From Metallyticus violacea (Eukaryota; Arthropoda; Insecta; Mantodea; Metallyticidae), in contig CM060831.1 of NCBI GenBank assembly GCA_030762175.1, positions 35,493,501 through 35,557,500 of the forward strand: 64,000 bases of DNA. Direction: 5' to 3'. Below the pieces are notes generated by a model. It did no database searches and was not told where the DNA came from. It worked only from the letters and a program-made list of their open reading frames with translations. How positions within the stretch are numbered: the first letter of the stretch is position 1; each line of letters starts with the position of its first letter. Below are positions 37,255 to 47,840 of this stretch, one piece after another. The position numbers and the translations under genes are program-made.

Positions 37255-39683
37255 TTTTCATTGTTCCAATGCATTTACTTCATTAGTTGCGTCATTGCAC
37301 ATGACGCGACTTCCTGCTCATTAATTCGCAGTTCAAAATACATCACTCAGTAAGTGACATTAATTGTTATAGTATTTTATGCAGTACTTCAATGATTGGT
37401 GAACTTAATGGAATTTTGATAATGAATGATAAATTAATGCGAACAATTTGCGGAAAAGGATGAAATAGTGCATATTTGGCATCCGTCGAAGAGCCATTTG
37501 AGATCATTTTTGAAAACCTCAAATACGGAAAATCCTGTAGAATATGAAACAATTGTTAGCCACCCAAGTGGCTATAAGGCGCGCTATAAGATCTATGCCA
37601 GCACCATCTATTGAGAAAATTACGTCAAGTTTGAACAGTGTGATTTCTCGATACCTCTTCATTTTACATTTTACATTTCGTGCCTCTCTCTAATGGCTAA
37701 TTATCGAAAATATGCTTCCAAGTGAGTGGTTTCTTTAGTGGTAAGTCTGTATCAAATGTTTCCATAGAATCTGGTTAAAACGATTGTTAGAACAAGAAAA
37801 CATCGCATAATTCAAATAAAGTGTGAACGATTTAAGATTTTTCGCAATCAGCATTTTAAACTTTTTCCCTAACCCTTGCCTATCTTTTTAAGCTATTGCG
37901 CATACATATTTTCAATTTGCAAGTGTTCCCGGTGTTCGCCTATTGGCTGAAACATCTAGCTTAATAACGCAATTTAGTGTGTACAGCTATACTACATGTT
38001 TAGTTGCTCAGACGCATGCTTTCTTCTCTTCGGTAAAATCGAAATATATACCCAGTGACCCAGGTATTGATGAACAAAGAGTATTACCTTTATAAATGCC
38101 TTAATAGTAAGGATTTTAATCGCAAAAATATTTGTAATTATTTTCCAGGCTGCTTCAAGTGCATTTTGTATTGTTTATAAATGAATTTGTACTGGTAGTG
38201 AAGTCTCAAAGTGCTGTTTTTACTGGTAAATTTTTATTATTCTGCTTCTTATAAACAGAGAGGTTTGCGTATGCTTGGTGTCTGTTATACATTTTGCCTA
38301 GAGTTGATATAACTTTTTAGTTAAATGAGCCAACTCTTTGATCTGTTATATGAGTTTGTTTTAAACAGTTATTTCTGAAAATTGCAATCCCTTGTGCATT
38401 CCTCATGTTTTATAGCTGTTGTACGCTTTTATTTGTTTATGCTGAAAATTATTATGATGAATTTTTACATGCCATTACTTCCAATTTAAAAATATACTCA
38501 TGATTAATGTTCTTTTATAGACAATGTTTGAATGATTATTGCTGAATTTGGTGGGCTATCCTCTTATGTTGTTGAATCACCTTTTGAGGGACACATTTTG
38601 GGGCTTATACTTCAGCACACTCCAAAAGATAAAAGTTATTGATATATGGCGTAAGTGTTACTGGTGAGAAATATGGCAGTGTATTTCAGTGACTTGGTGA
38701 AAAAGTTTCTTAGAAACAAAATAGTAAATAAAATTAAAATAAGCTCTCTGTTAAACAGTTTTACCTTTAGAGCTGATGTCATCCTGTGAGACAAACTTTT
38801 CACTGAAGATCTGCTATGAGGTGCGAACTTTAAGGCTGTTCTCAAAGGAAATGACAGCTTTAGAACGTGTATGTGCACGCGCGTCTCTACAGAGTATCGC
38901 TAAAGCTGTCTGAATCCTTGGAGAACGGAGCAAGCGCTGATCAGCTGCTGTGGTACAGCCTGAGTAATGGAGCTGCCGTTCAGGGATTTAGAAATGTGGT
39001 GGCTTATTTCCTCATCCTGCAGAGCTGCACACTGCAAACCTCCTTTCCATGGGCCAAAACAACTATATAAGCACTACAGTCTAACTTAAAACTTATTTGC
39101 TTTATAGTTTATAGAGCAAACACAACCTTTTAAAATGAAAATGAATCTTAGTTTGGTGTGACGCTGCTTAGATCATTTGACTATCATAAAGATCATAAAG
39201 TAGCTGTGGAAGCTGAATATTCAGTGAAGATTGACCTTTTCTAATGATTGTCAACATACTTCACGAATGAGTGATGGACAAATTTTAAAGAGGTGCTAAC
39301 AATATAGTCCTAAACTTCCCCTTTCATAAGTTCGATAATTAAAACTAAAAAATACTTGAGGAAGTTGTTGTATGTTTATTTCAACAATACCCGTAGAGAG
39401 AAACGAGCCCCGCTATCGCCTTTAGGCAAAACACTGGAATTTGGTTCGTAGTTAAATGGGTCTCTCTATTTATATACGTGAGGCAGAAACAATGAGCCAT
39501 TTTAAACATATTTAATCATAAAGAATTAGAATGACATATGAATGTGTACACTTTTTTAAAAGAGCACTTCATACTATTCCTTAAACATGCCATGTTTTGC
39601 AAATTATATCCCTCAGATGATCTTATTGTTGGCATAGCTACCTTGGCACGAACCGCAGACTTTATATACCCTTACGAAGAGTG
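37255..39683. other. No recognisable gene
   Basis: AT-rich. The 67-codon plus frame at 38867-39070 and the 80-codon minus frame at 38636-38878 have no recognised motifs. A TATATAA string at 39063-39069 has no gene attached that I can see. Confidence 0.5.
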
Positions 39684-40700
39684 TCACCTGTTATGACCTC
39701 CATTGCGTTGCGAGTCTTGTTTTTCAATTCCTGAATGTTGTTTTTCAAACATTGAAATTTTCAATGTTTCCTGGATGTTATTATAGACTTTGGATTTCAG
39801 AAATTCCCACAGAAAAAAAAAAAAAAAGCACACGCCGATAAATCGGGCGAACGGAATGGTCAGTTGACATGACAAAATCAGGAAACAAGGTGCTCTGGAA
39901 ATATTGTTCGTGAAGTTGTCCTGGGCGTTCTGGCTGTACAAGCGATTGCACCATCCTGTTGGAACCAAATTGACTGCGTAAGAATATTCTTACGACGCAT
40001 TTGCTGCGTTAAGAATTGTTGCAACATAATGCAATAACGCTCTGCTGTAACTGTGACAGTGCATTCTGCATCGTTCTCAATAATAGAGGGACCGATAATA
40101 CCCTGAGAAGACACTCCACAACACATAGCAGCTTTTGCGCTATGCAGTTGTTGTTCATGAAGGTGATGAGGATTGTAGGCCCAGTTTTGTTTGTTTATAT
40201 AGCCTAATAAATTAAATGGACCTCGTCGAACATCATCAACTTGTTTGAAAAAATCCAGTTGGGTGTTTATCATCTCCAGAAACTGTATATAGAAATGTTT
40301 ATGTGCCCTTATATTTCTAAGCAATAATTGTCGCAGCACTTGCATCTTGTAAGTGTGGAACTGTATATCCAGATGCACACTTCTGTCCGATATGTTAAGG
40401 GCTTGTGAATACCAACGAACTGACTTTGCTCTAATGTACCTCTTACTGTTGCAATGTTGTCTGTACGTGGCCTCCCAGGTGGCTTCTTGTTTGAAACAGA
40501 TGCTGCTATTCTTGAACTGCCAGGTCCATCTTGTAATCGCTTTCACTGACGGAACTTGTCCATTCTGGCCGATGCCGAAATGTTGCCGACACAATCACCA
40601 CATTTGAAAAACGTTTCAATAGCAAACGCACGATGTCATTCGACCAGTGTGCCTCATACTGGTTCCGAGTAGTGCTGTGCATCGGGACGAGAGGCCAGAT
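39684..40700 (-). pseudogene. Mariner-like (DUF4817-type) transposase, broken
   Basis: The 238-codon minus frame (39878-40594) is the longest in the window. In order it has CRQHFGIGQNGQVPSVKAI and RWTWQFKNS (helix-turn-helix region), the SLALNISDRSV-like SQALNISDRSVHLDIQFHTY, then LLGYINKQNWAYNPHHLHEQ, CGVSSQGIIGPSIIENDAEC, YCIMLQQFLTQQMR and WFQQDGAIACTAR (second catalytic Asp). The first catalytic FSDE position reads QVDDVR. The frame then shifts: the C-terminal part lies at 39684-39850 as FLWEFLKSKVY and ENGGHNR. The Asp expected just before FFLW is replaced by a phenylalanine run from a T14 tract. Homology also extends weakly 5' into 40600-40700. No inverted ends were found; a SINE lies at the 5' side. 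Confidence 0.88.
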
Positions 40701-40710
40701 GTTTAGTTTT

Positions 40711-40999
40711 AAACAGTGTTTTAGCGTCCGTTTTTATTGCTGAGGCATCACAGGCGGTGTGGACACTGGTGGTACTTAAGAAGAAATTATGAATTGGATT
40801 TTTTTTTTTGTTTTTTTGTTTTTTCATTTTTTTTTTTTAAATAAAGGAAGGAAACCTTTCAGGGCTAAGTTTAGCGTTCCATTCCGGCATTTGTCATTAT
40901 GAGGACGATGGAAAAAACCTGTCAGGGAGGACAGTTCTGGCAGAAATGGAATCCCAGACTTCCCGCTCACTAGTACGCACCTTCACGACCTCGGCCATC
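40711..40999 (-). mobile_element. SINE family A, part of a chimeric SINE
   Basis: Minus-strand sense: GATGGCCGAGGTCGTGAAGG (A box), AGTGAGCGGGAAGTCTGG, a decayed B box (GGGATTCCATTTC), CAGAACTGTCCTCCCTGACAG, TTTTTTCCATCGTCC, the CCGGAATGGAACGC block, a greatly expanded internal A/T tract (plus 40799-40840) and the CACACCGCCTGTGATGCCTC 3' block. It is joined directly to a family B tRNA-like head at its 5' side (41000-41062). Confidence 0.88.
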
Positions 41000-41062
41000 G
41001 GTCCTGGCCGGTTTCGAACCCGAGATCTTGGGTTTAGGAGGCAAGTATGGTAACCACTACAC
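41000..41062 (-). mobile_element. SINE family B head only, fused upstream of a family A SINE
   Basis: Minus-strand sense: GTGTAGTGGTTACCATACTT (A box), GCCTCCTAAACCCAAGATC, TCGGGTTCGAAACCGGCC (B box) and AGGACC, then a direct join to the family A start. Only the tRNA-like head is present, so the unit reads B-head followed by a full A element in the same orientation. Confidence 0.88.
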
Positions 41063-42091
41063 TTAATGGTTGAGAAAATGCTATGCAATGATACAAACTT
41101 CAGCTGTCTATGAAGCCTACAAAACGCACTATTTAATATATTTCATCGTTTCTGTCGCACCCTTAAAAACGAAAAGTAGCCAGCTTACGTACCGACCTAA
41201 CGTAATAAAATATTGTTTTGTACATTTTATAACTCCTACACATATATTTTCAAGAAAACAATTACTTTTTCATGAGTAGTGCACATATGCAATAAAATTG
41301 CAGCATTTCAATCTTATTATTCTGCGTAAGATAAATACTTATACATTTACATATGAAAATAAATGTTCTGCAGGAAAGTTGCCAGTATTCGGTAATAAAG
41401 GAGCGTTTTGAAATAAGTTGCTCTATCTCAAATAGTTTTTGAGAACAGCCCAACTGTAGAAGCATGTAAGCTGTAAGTAGACCTTAAACTGTGCAAATAT
41501 TGTCGCATGCCACACTGTAAAATAGTAATTAAACGTTTAAACAAAATTTAGATACAACTTTGTCTTATAAATATTTGTGGGGCGAATTCCAAAAATTGTT
41601 TATATTTTATATTTCATAACCTTAAAGATTTCTGCAGGACAGAAAAACCTGATAATCTTCAAGTAATGCAGTGAGAGAGTGAACGGCGGTCATTTTGTCA
41701 CAGGCTATCCTAACCTTTCATGTAACCTTCAAAGTCAAAGCAAGTGTTTTTTAGTTTATTTTAGTGTGTGTTTCAGCGCATCTCCTTAGTAGTATACTGG
41801 ACGATGATAATGAACACATTAAAGACACTTCCCGAAAAGCAATTAAGTTAACTTACTGACCCGTACAGCCCGTCTGACTAGCCTTCTTTAATTAACAAGG
41901 GTGTGGTTTTCCTTCGTCTACCCCTGTGAGAAGCACCTTTGATATCGCCAGTCTTTGCAAAACTCTTCAATGCCTGCTCATCAGTTCATACCCAGTCGCA
42001 TCACAATTTCTTTCACTCTGCTTGTATCACCGATTTGGCACTTGATTCTAATTGAAATACTTGGAAGTCCATTTTATTCACCTACAACTAC
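41063..42091. other. No recognisable gene
   Basis: AT-rich with no conserved motif in any frame. Confidence 0.55.
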
Positions 42092-42246
42092 CGGGTGTGA
42101 CAATATGGTACGGTCAATTTTTCAGGACACATTCATCACACGTAGAAGAAGAAAATATGTTATATGGACATCCGGAAACGGTTTATTTCCATGTTAGAAC
42201 TCATTTTCTACAACTGTTCATAGTACATTCATCATGGGAATAGAAC
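42092..42246 (+). repeat. Dispersed repeat, arm 1 of an inverted pair
   Basis: About 150 bp homologous to the reverse complement of 42673-42818. Shared blocks include TTCAGGACA(C/T)ATTC, CACA(C/T)(G/A)TAGAAG, AAAATATGTTATA, CCGGAAACG(G/C)TTTATT, and (T/A)(G/T)TTCAT(A/G)(G/A)TACATT(C/A)ATCAT. The family is not identified. An internal fragment of a larger transposon is the simplest reading. Confidence 0.72.
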
Positions 42247-42393
42247 GTACCAACATACCATACAAAACTCTTCCTTGGTTACGTCTGGCTAAGTTGTAAT
42301 TCTTGGGTTTACCGCTAGTGTTTTGTGTTTTATTTGAACGAAGGTAATGTTGATGCTAGCAGAGAGCATTTTGAACATGTTATATAAGAATGA

Positions 42394-42645
42394 GTTCTGG
42401 TGTGTCTCGTTAACCCAAGATGGTGTTCATTCCCGGCAGTATTGATGAATTATTTCGGGTGTAAAAATCCTAAGTATGGCTTTCTTCGGAAGTGAAGTGG
42501 GTCCCGTGTTGTACATTTACGGCAAGTAAAGGAACCTCAAACCTAAAAGAAGAGGCCTCTGAGCAAAATTTATCGGCTATTTCCATCCTAAATTGAATGG
42601 GGCGCTGATGGCCTGAAATGTTAAAGAGCGTCCGTAAATAAGTCA
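42394..42645 (+). mobile_element. SINE family B with internally deleted head
   Basis: Head reduced: AGTTCTGGTGTGTCTCGTTA then AACCCAAGATGGTGTTCATT replaces the usual GGTTCGAACC B box, so the B box is destroyed and part of the head lost. The body is intact: TTTCGGGTGTAAAAATCC, TATGGCTTTCTTCGGAAGTG, GTGGGTCCCGTGTTGTACAT, AGAGGCCTCTGAGCAAAATT, TTGAATGGGGCGCTGATGGC and TTAAAGAGCGTCCGTAAATA. It lies between the two arms of the inverted repeat. Confidence 0.88.
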
Positions 42646-42672
42646 AGAATCCTGATACGTTATATTCCTGTG

Positions 42673-42818
42673 TGTTTCCTATGATTAATGTATCATGAAG
42701 AATTGCAGTAAACGGGTTGTAAATGGCAATAAAGCGTTTCCGGGCCCCTATCCTTATAACATATTTTCTTCTATGTGAGAGGAATATGTCCTGAAGAACT
42801 TTATTGTTACATCCTGTA
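42673..42818 (-). repeat. Dispersed repeat, arm 2 of an inverted pair
   Basis: Reverse-complement homologue of 42092-42246 (see that entry). A 124-codon minus-strand frame (42470-42844) spans this arm and the adjacent SINE. Because half of it is SINE body, it is not a gene. Confidence 0.72.
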
Positions 42819-43045
42819 TGCATATCCTCAAAAGTACTACTCATGTTTTACGAAATAAAACAGTAAGATGATAAAATGTTATTTCTTGCTTAAGTATAAC
42901 ATATAGGTTTCAGCTGTTCTCTAAAGGATGGCATAATTGTTTTTAAAATGATCATAACATTCATGCATGCTTTAGGTCTTTCGCGTGTTTTCTTTTCAAT
43001 CTCCATGGCTTGTACAAAGATATCTTTGAAATGACGGCAGAAGGT

Positions 43046-43129
43046 GAAAAAATCGAGGTCAGGGCCGGGACTGCAACCGGGACTCATACGTGTGGATGAT
43101 GTTACACCTGAGCTACCGTGCCCTACCCT
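43046..43129 (-). repeat. tRNA-derived SINE head, third family, copy 2
   Basis: Minus-strand sense: GGGCACGGTAGCTCAGGTG (A box), ATCATCCACACGTATGAGTC, then CCGGTTGCAGTCCCGGCCC with a B-box-like GGTTGCAGTCC (plus 43069-43079) and TGACCTCGATTTTTTCACC. It shares the ACGGTAGCTCAG start with 36838-36925. Confidence 0.5.
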
Positions 43130-43410
43130 GCGATCCCTCCCGTCTGAGTTTATGTACCCCTGAGAGCCTCTAAGCTTATCTCGCAAAGATTTTGTTCCTT
43201 AGAAATACCCGAAACCTACGTTTAATTCCCTCAGATCGGCCATCCTGACTTTTTTTTTTTTCTTTTTTTTCCCGTGTCATTTAAGCGAGTGCTAGGATGT
43301 ATATTTACATTTCACTAACGACCCGTTCTGCCATTTCCTTCTACATTATTCTGCTAGTTCTGTTTCGGGATAGGGAGTGTCAGGCATGCAAGGGTTATAC
43401 TTTTTTAATA

Positions 43411-43670
43411 AATGATATTTAACGCCCGTTTTTACTACTTAGGCACCACAGGCGGTGGACACTGGTGATATATAAATGATATATTGGGAAAGGATTTTTT
43501 TTAAAGGAAAGAAGTATTCCAGGCCCAAATGTGGGGACCTCACTGATATTTGTCATTTATGAGGACTGAGGAAAACCTGGAAAAAAACCTCAGCCAGGGA
43601 GGACGGTTCTGGCGGGAATCGACCTCACGCATACGAGTCCGCACCTTAACGACCTCGGCCACCTGTGGAG
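43411..43670 (-). mobile_element. SINE family A, nearly full length
   Basis: Minus-strand sense: CCACAGGTGGCCGAGGTCGT, TAAGGTGCGGACTCGTATGC, a damaged B box (GAGGTCGATTCCCGCC), AGAACCGTCCTCCCTGGCTG, TTTTTTTCCAGGTTTTCCTC, AGTGAGGTCCCC, TTGGGCCTGGAATACTTC, the internal A-run (plus 43495-43504), TCACCAGTGTCCACCGCCTG, TGGTGCCTAAGTAG and a GGGCGTTAAATATC end. Confidence 0.9.
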
Positions 43671-44069
43671 TTGCGGAGTTGTACTGCCTTGCGTTTTAGA
43701 AAAATTATGCTCTTCTGGTATAGAAGCGGACCTTCTGAGGGGCTCGAATTCCTTGGGGAGGGGGTCTTCTGGCGTCGGGGTGTTCAATCTGAAATGATGT
43801 TAGCTACTTCTTCCAAGTCCACGCAGTTACCGCCCGTGGATCCTGGACATTAGGTGTATCTCACGCCTCATCCATTTCTTACGGAGGTGCTACCTTTGAG
43901 GGCGTAGGCACCAATTATCGAAGTATCTTTCTCTCCCCCCCCAAAAAAAATCACTTGTGCTATGTATTTGGCTAACTGAGAGGTCTTAAGAGCATATAGT
44001 CTCAGATGTGGGAAATTCGTGGTTTTAATTGGGCAGTCGTTTCTGTCCTATTATCACCCGCTGTCACCT
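43671..44069. other. No recognisable gene; GC-richer short tract
   Basis: A GC-richer patch at about 43670-43860 follows the SINE with no motif I recognise. Confidence 0.5.
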
Positions 44070-44079
44070 TTTGGAAGAC

Positions 44080-44164
44080 TTGTTGATTTGGTTTATTTAC
44101 GGACGCTCTTTAACATCTTAGGTCATCAGCGTCCCATTCTATTCAGGGCGTGAAACGGCCGAAA
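44080..44164 (-). mobile_element. SINE family B, very short 5'-truncated insertion with TSD
   Basis: Only the last 85 bp of family B are present (minus-strand sense: CGGCCGTTTCACGCCCTGAA, TAGAATGGGACGCTGATGAC, CTAAGATGTTAAAGAGCGTC, CGTAAATAAACC). It is flanked by a perfect 10-bp duplication TTTGGAAGAC at 44070-44079 and 44165-44174. This is a clear case of retrotransposition that aborted early. Confidence 0.9.
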
Positions 44165-44214
44165 TTTGGAAGACAATGGACATCCATAAATAAGCAGTTT
44201 TTGTTAATGTTTGA

Positions 44215-44513
44215 GAGTAAGCGCCATAATGCAACCTGTGGTGCGACTTGTTCTGGCCTTTGCAGCTAATTCCCTTTGTCCATCATCGACCCTCTTACAT
44301 TGATGGAATCAAATCAACGTAATGCGCTTCAAGGATAAGACGATCTATAAGTAGTGCATGTAACGCTCTATTGCGTCCTTGTCGAAAGTATGGCACCCCA
44401 TGGACAACCGTTCGATATGACAAAGTTGCATTGTCAAAGGCTTCTCGCAGACCTGCATGCTATTTCTTCACGTTCCTAACTCGTGCTACCTCAATTTTAA
44501 TCAACTTTGGTCG
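44215..44513 (-). pseudogene. Mariner-like transposase N-terminal remnant
   Basis: Minus-strand translation from 44513: KLIKIEVARVRNVKK, a stop, then HAGLREAFDNATLSYRTVV, YFRQGRNRA, LLIDRLILEAHYVDLI. This is the paired helix-turn-helix region of a mariner-type transposase seen widely in arthropods. Downstream of a stop at about 44297 weak continuity persists in a second frame (EGR.WTKG, then LQRPEQVA). The catalytic domain is absent and the family B SINE fragment lies just beyond. Confidence 0.65.
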
Positions 44514-45469
44514 CGTTTACAAAACATCACTTTAAGGCGAACCAAATTTACACCATTATTCAACAGCGATAGTGTACAGATAGTGTATTAGTGACTCTGG
44601 GTGTGTTGAACAGCTAAGTCATTCATGGATCTGCTGCGAACAGCGTTGCGACAGTGTTGCTATTATCTTCTTTCCAGTCCTTGTATTAATAGCACAGTGT
44701 ATACAATGTTACAATAACGGGCGAGTTTATTGAAAACGAAATTGTGAAGACCATCCTTCTAAAGATATATTTTATATAATACCCGCCTGTATCTTTAGAC
44801 AAGGTTATTTCCATGATATGCTTTTGACATTCTAGGTCGGTGTTGCTCGAGAGGCAGGGTATATTCCCGCACGTTTTAATTTTTTCCCGTCAAATTATAA
44901 CGCAGGCATTAGTCCTAGGAGACTTTAAAGCAATAGCCATTGAGTCATTACAACAAAATTTCCCCGGAGGTTTTGACGCATAATTGGCCGGAGCTTACCG
45001 GATCGTTCATTAGCGCTCGGTAACAGATTTCATGAGGAAATAATTGAACTTAATACTATGTGTGTAAAAGCATGTTGCGCACATCGCCTAAATGTCTTGT
45101 TTTTTGGTTGTGGTGGGGAGAGGATTGCGTGGAGTCCCTAAGGGAGCGCTATCCTTGTATCGCCTTTTGTCACGCTATGCGCGCGCATTCGGACGCTGCT
45201 TATCGCGGCATTGCATAACATGCGTAACTTTAGATCTAATTGTAGTTCAGTGAAAGATACCTCGTTTTAGCGTGGTTTAAATGGCTTATCTACTCTTGTA
45301 ATTAATACGTACGTTGGCACGGAATGGTATCGACTTTCAGAGGCGGCGCCTCTGCAACAGTCTGCAAACAATGTACCAGTTTTATGTCAGCTTAAAGAAT
45401 TTTGGAAATGTATATCAAGGTAAACGCTGGCTTTAGAGGAATATTTCAGTTTTTAAGGCTGAGGAAACT

Positions 45470-45471
<2 letters not shown>
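44514..45471. other. No recognisable gene
   Basis: No motif found. CpG-containing stretches at about 45130-45230 (ATGCGCGCGCATTCGG) stand out from the AT-rich background. Confidence 0.5.

Positions 45472-45549
<78 letters not shown>
45472..45549. repeat. Compound (TA)n(GA)n microsatellite
   Basis: About 17 TA units (45472-45505) pass directly into about 22 AG units (to 45549) with no interruption. The minus-strand serine-leucine / isoleucine-tyrosine ORF over it is an artefact. Confidence 0.97.
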
Positions 45550-45551
<2 letters not shown>

Positions 45552-45629
45552 AGGGATTTAGTGCGTTTATTGCATAAACAGCTTTTCTATATTTCGTAGT
45601 AAATGCAATCAATTCCATTTACAGCAAAC

Positions 45630-45888
45630 CGCCATGTGTGGTCCAGGTTGTTAAGACGCGGAGGTCAGGAGTTCGATTCTCACTAGGATGGTTGAGATTT
45701 TTTCAGGATTTCTTCAGTTCTCATAAATGGCAAATGCCGGGTAAGTACCCTAACATTAGGCCTGGAATGCTTCCTTCCTTTAATCCTTTCCCAGTTGATC
45801 ATTTCATCTCATGTATTTCATCAGTATCCACCGCCTGTGATGCCTTAGCCGTAAAAAGGGCGTTAAACACTATTTCAAAAAAAAAAAA
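45630..45888 (+). mobile_element. SINE family A with TSD, internally deleted
   Basis: Head GCCATGTGTGGTCCAGGTTG, TTAAGACGCGGAGGTCAGGAG, B box TTCGATTCTCACTAGGATGG, TTTTTTCAGGATTTC, the CCGGGTAAGTACCC block, TAGGCCTGGAATGCTTCC, CATCAGTATCCACCGCCTGT, GATGCCTTAGC and the GGGCGTTAAACACTATTTC end with A-run. The internal A-run seen in other copies is missing. Near-perfect target duplication, TTACAGCAAA at 45619-45628 and TTACAGAAAA at 45889-45898. Confidence 0.92.
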
Positions 45889-45898
45889 TTACAGAAAA

Positions 45899-47014
45899 AC
45901 CTCGTTAACACGAGCTTGCATAATATGGAAAAAGTGTGGTAAGAAATAATAAACAAATTAGGAAACGTTTTTCATCCTTGCTTTGTCACATTAATACCTA
46001 ATGTCTATGCTTCTATGATTTTCATATTTTTTTTTCTTGAATGTACGTTAAATGTACCGTTTAAAGTAAACCTCTGTCTAATAAATTTTTGAATACTATC
46101 TACGAGTCAGTGAAAACGTTAAAATCTCCAACGAATAATTTAACATACAGATACGACAGCAATAAACATTTTCTAAATTTAGTGAGTGTTTATGCCCCAA
46201 AAATACAGTCCTAGTATTTAATATTTATTTAGTCATTTATAGATAATTTAAATCAATTTAGTAATTAATATGAAAAATATTTTTCGGCTTTGTAAAAAGA
46301 TTCCTCTTGAAGTTCGTCTGCAGTTAAATCCTGGATTACCATTAGCTGAAGCTGCAATCAGAGAGAACTCTGTAAACATATGACAACACTCAAAGGTTCA
46401 GTTCAGGGAGTCAGATATTTGAAACAACTGGATCTCTCTTCCCAGTTCATTGTCAGGTAGTATCGAAATGTATTGTGCATCATTAAACACAAATCACTCA
46501 CAACGTTCGTATATTTATTGGTAATGTCAGACCCTTACTTGTGATAAATTACGGTAAATTGAATATAATATTTTTATCTTGGCACAGTTTTGTAATTTTT
46601 CCTCCGTTTCCCTCCCGCTGATGTCTAGACAAAAGCTGAATTAAGAAGCATGCTAGAAGGAAAACCCTCTGCATATGGCCAGAAAAGGTAACTACCGTGT
46701 ACGGGAGAAAACAATCTACAATTCTGCTTTATTTAACAATAAGCAAAACTTAAAATGCAAGAATAGGCTTAACATTGGCTTAAACACAATAATACATTTA
46801 GCAACATAACTTGGAAACTGAAATTTAACTCAATATCCCATATAAAATACAAGGTTAAAATAATTCTATTATGGTCTAATGCACTTTAAGGAAATTTAAA
46901 GACATTTAGTATTACCTTGATTTAACAGTAACTTTACAGCACAAAGCATTCCAGCGTGGACAGAATGATGAGAATAGGAAGAAAGCTGGGTATTATTTAC
47001 AAGTAGATAGGAAC
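45899..47014. other. No recognisable gene
   Basis: AT-rich. No motif or repeat family recognised. Confidence 0.6.
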
Positions 47015-47029
47015 ACGTGCAAGAAACAC

Positions 47030-47322
47030 CACCACGGGTGGCCGAGGTCGTTAAGGCACGGACTTGTGAACGGGAGGTCTGCGGTTCGAATCCCGCCAGG
47101 ACCGTCCTCCTTTACTGGTTTTTTTGCCAGGTTTTCCTCAGTCTTCATAACTGCAAATGCCGGGGAGGTACCTAAACTTAGGCCTGGAACGCTTCCTTCC
47201 TTAAAAAAAAAATACATCCTTTCCGAATATATCATTTCATTTCATGTATCATCAGTGTCCACCGCCTGTGGTGCCTGAGTAGTAAAAACGGGCGTTAAAC
47301 ACTACTCAAAAAAAAAAAAAAA
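47030..47322 (+). mobile_element. SINE family A, full length, best preserved, with TSD
   Basis: Head ACCACGGGTGGCCGAGGTCG, TTAAGGCACGGACTTGTGAA, B box in GCGGTTCGAATCCCGCCAGG, ACCGTCCTCC, TTTTTGCCAGGTTTTCCTC, AAATGCCGGGGAGGTACC, AACTTAGGCCTGGAACGC, an internal A-run, TCATCAGTGTCCACCGCCTG, TGGTGCCTGAGTAGTAAAAA, CGGGCGTTAAACACTACTC and an A15 tail. Perfect 11-bp target duplication ACGTGCAAGAA at 47015-47025 and 47323-47333, which indicates LINE-machinery-driven insertion. Confidence 0.96.
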
Positions 47323-47545
47323 ACGTGCAAGAATGGCAAAGCTTCAAAAAATATTGGGAACTTAGAAACATACGCTCTATGTTGTTACACAAAACTGCAA
47401 AGACACTGACGGTAAGAAAAAAAATGGCTACTTTTATCCACAGGCAATTACCCACTATTTGGAGTGCTATAGTACTAGACCACTGCTTTGGAAAATTACC
47501 GGAGATGTATAAGCAACAATAGTTTTATTTTTAAAACATTGGCAA

Positions 47546-47840
47546 TTGTTTGATTTGATTTATTTACGGACTCTCTTTAACATCTCAGGTCATCAGCGTC
47601 CCATTCTATTTAGGGCGTGAAACGGCCGACAAAAATTGCTCAGAGGTTTTTCTTTGAGTCTTCAGGTTCTTGATCGTGCCGTAAATGCACGACACGGGAC
47701 CCACTGCTTTACTTTCCTTCCGAAGGAAGCCATACTTAGGATTTTTACGCCCGAAAAAATCCATCGATCCTGGCCGGGTTTGAACCCGCGATCTTGGGTT
47801 TAAAAGGCAAGTATGGTTACCACTACACCACCAGGACTGA
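47546..47840 (-). mobile_element. SINE family B, full length, with TSD
   Basis: Minus-strand sense: AGTCCTGGTGGTGTAGTGG, TAACCATACTTGCCTTTTAA, GATCGCGGGTTCAAACCCGG (B box), CCAGGATCGATGGATTTTTT, CGGGCGTAAAAATCC, TATGGCTTCCTTCGGAAGG, AGTGGGTCCCGTGTCGTGCA, GGCCGTTTCACGCCC, TAAATAGAATGGGACGCTG and TTAAAGAGAGTCCGTAAATA. A 15-bp target duplication with one mismatch (TTAAAACATTGGCAA / TTAAAACATGGGCAA) lies at 47531-47545 and 47841-47855. Confidence 0.95.

Noticed and set aside
42470..42844. 124-codon minus-strand ORF as a gene
   Set aside because: Half of it is antisense family B SINE and the rest is a dispersed inverted-repeat arm.
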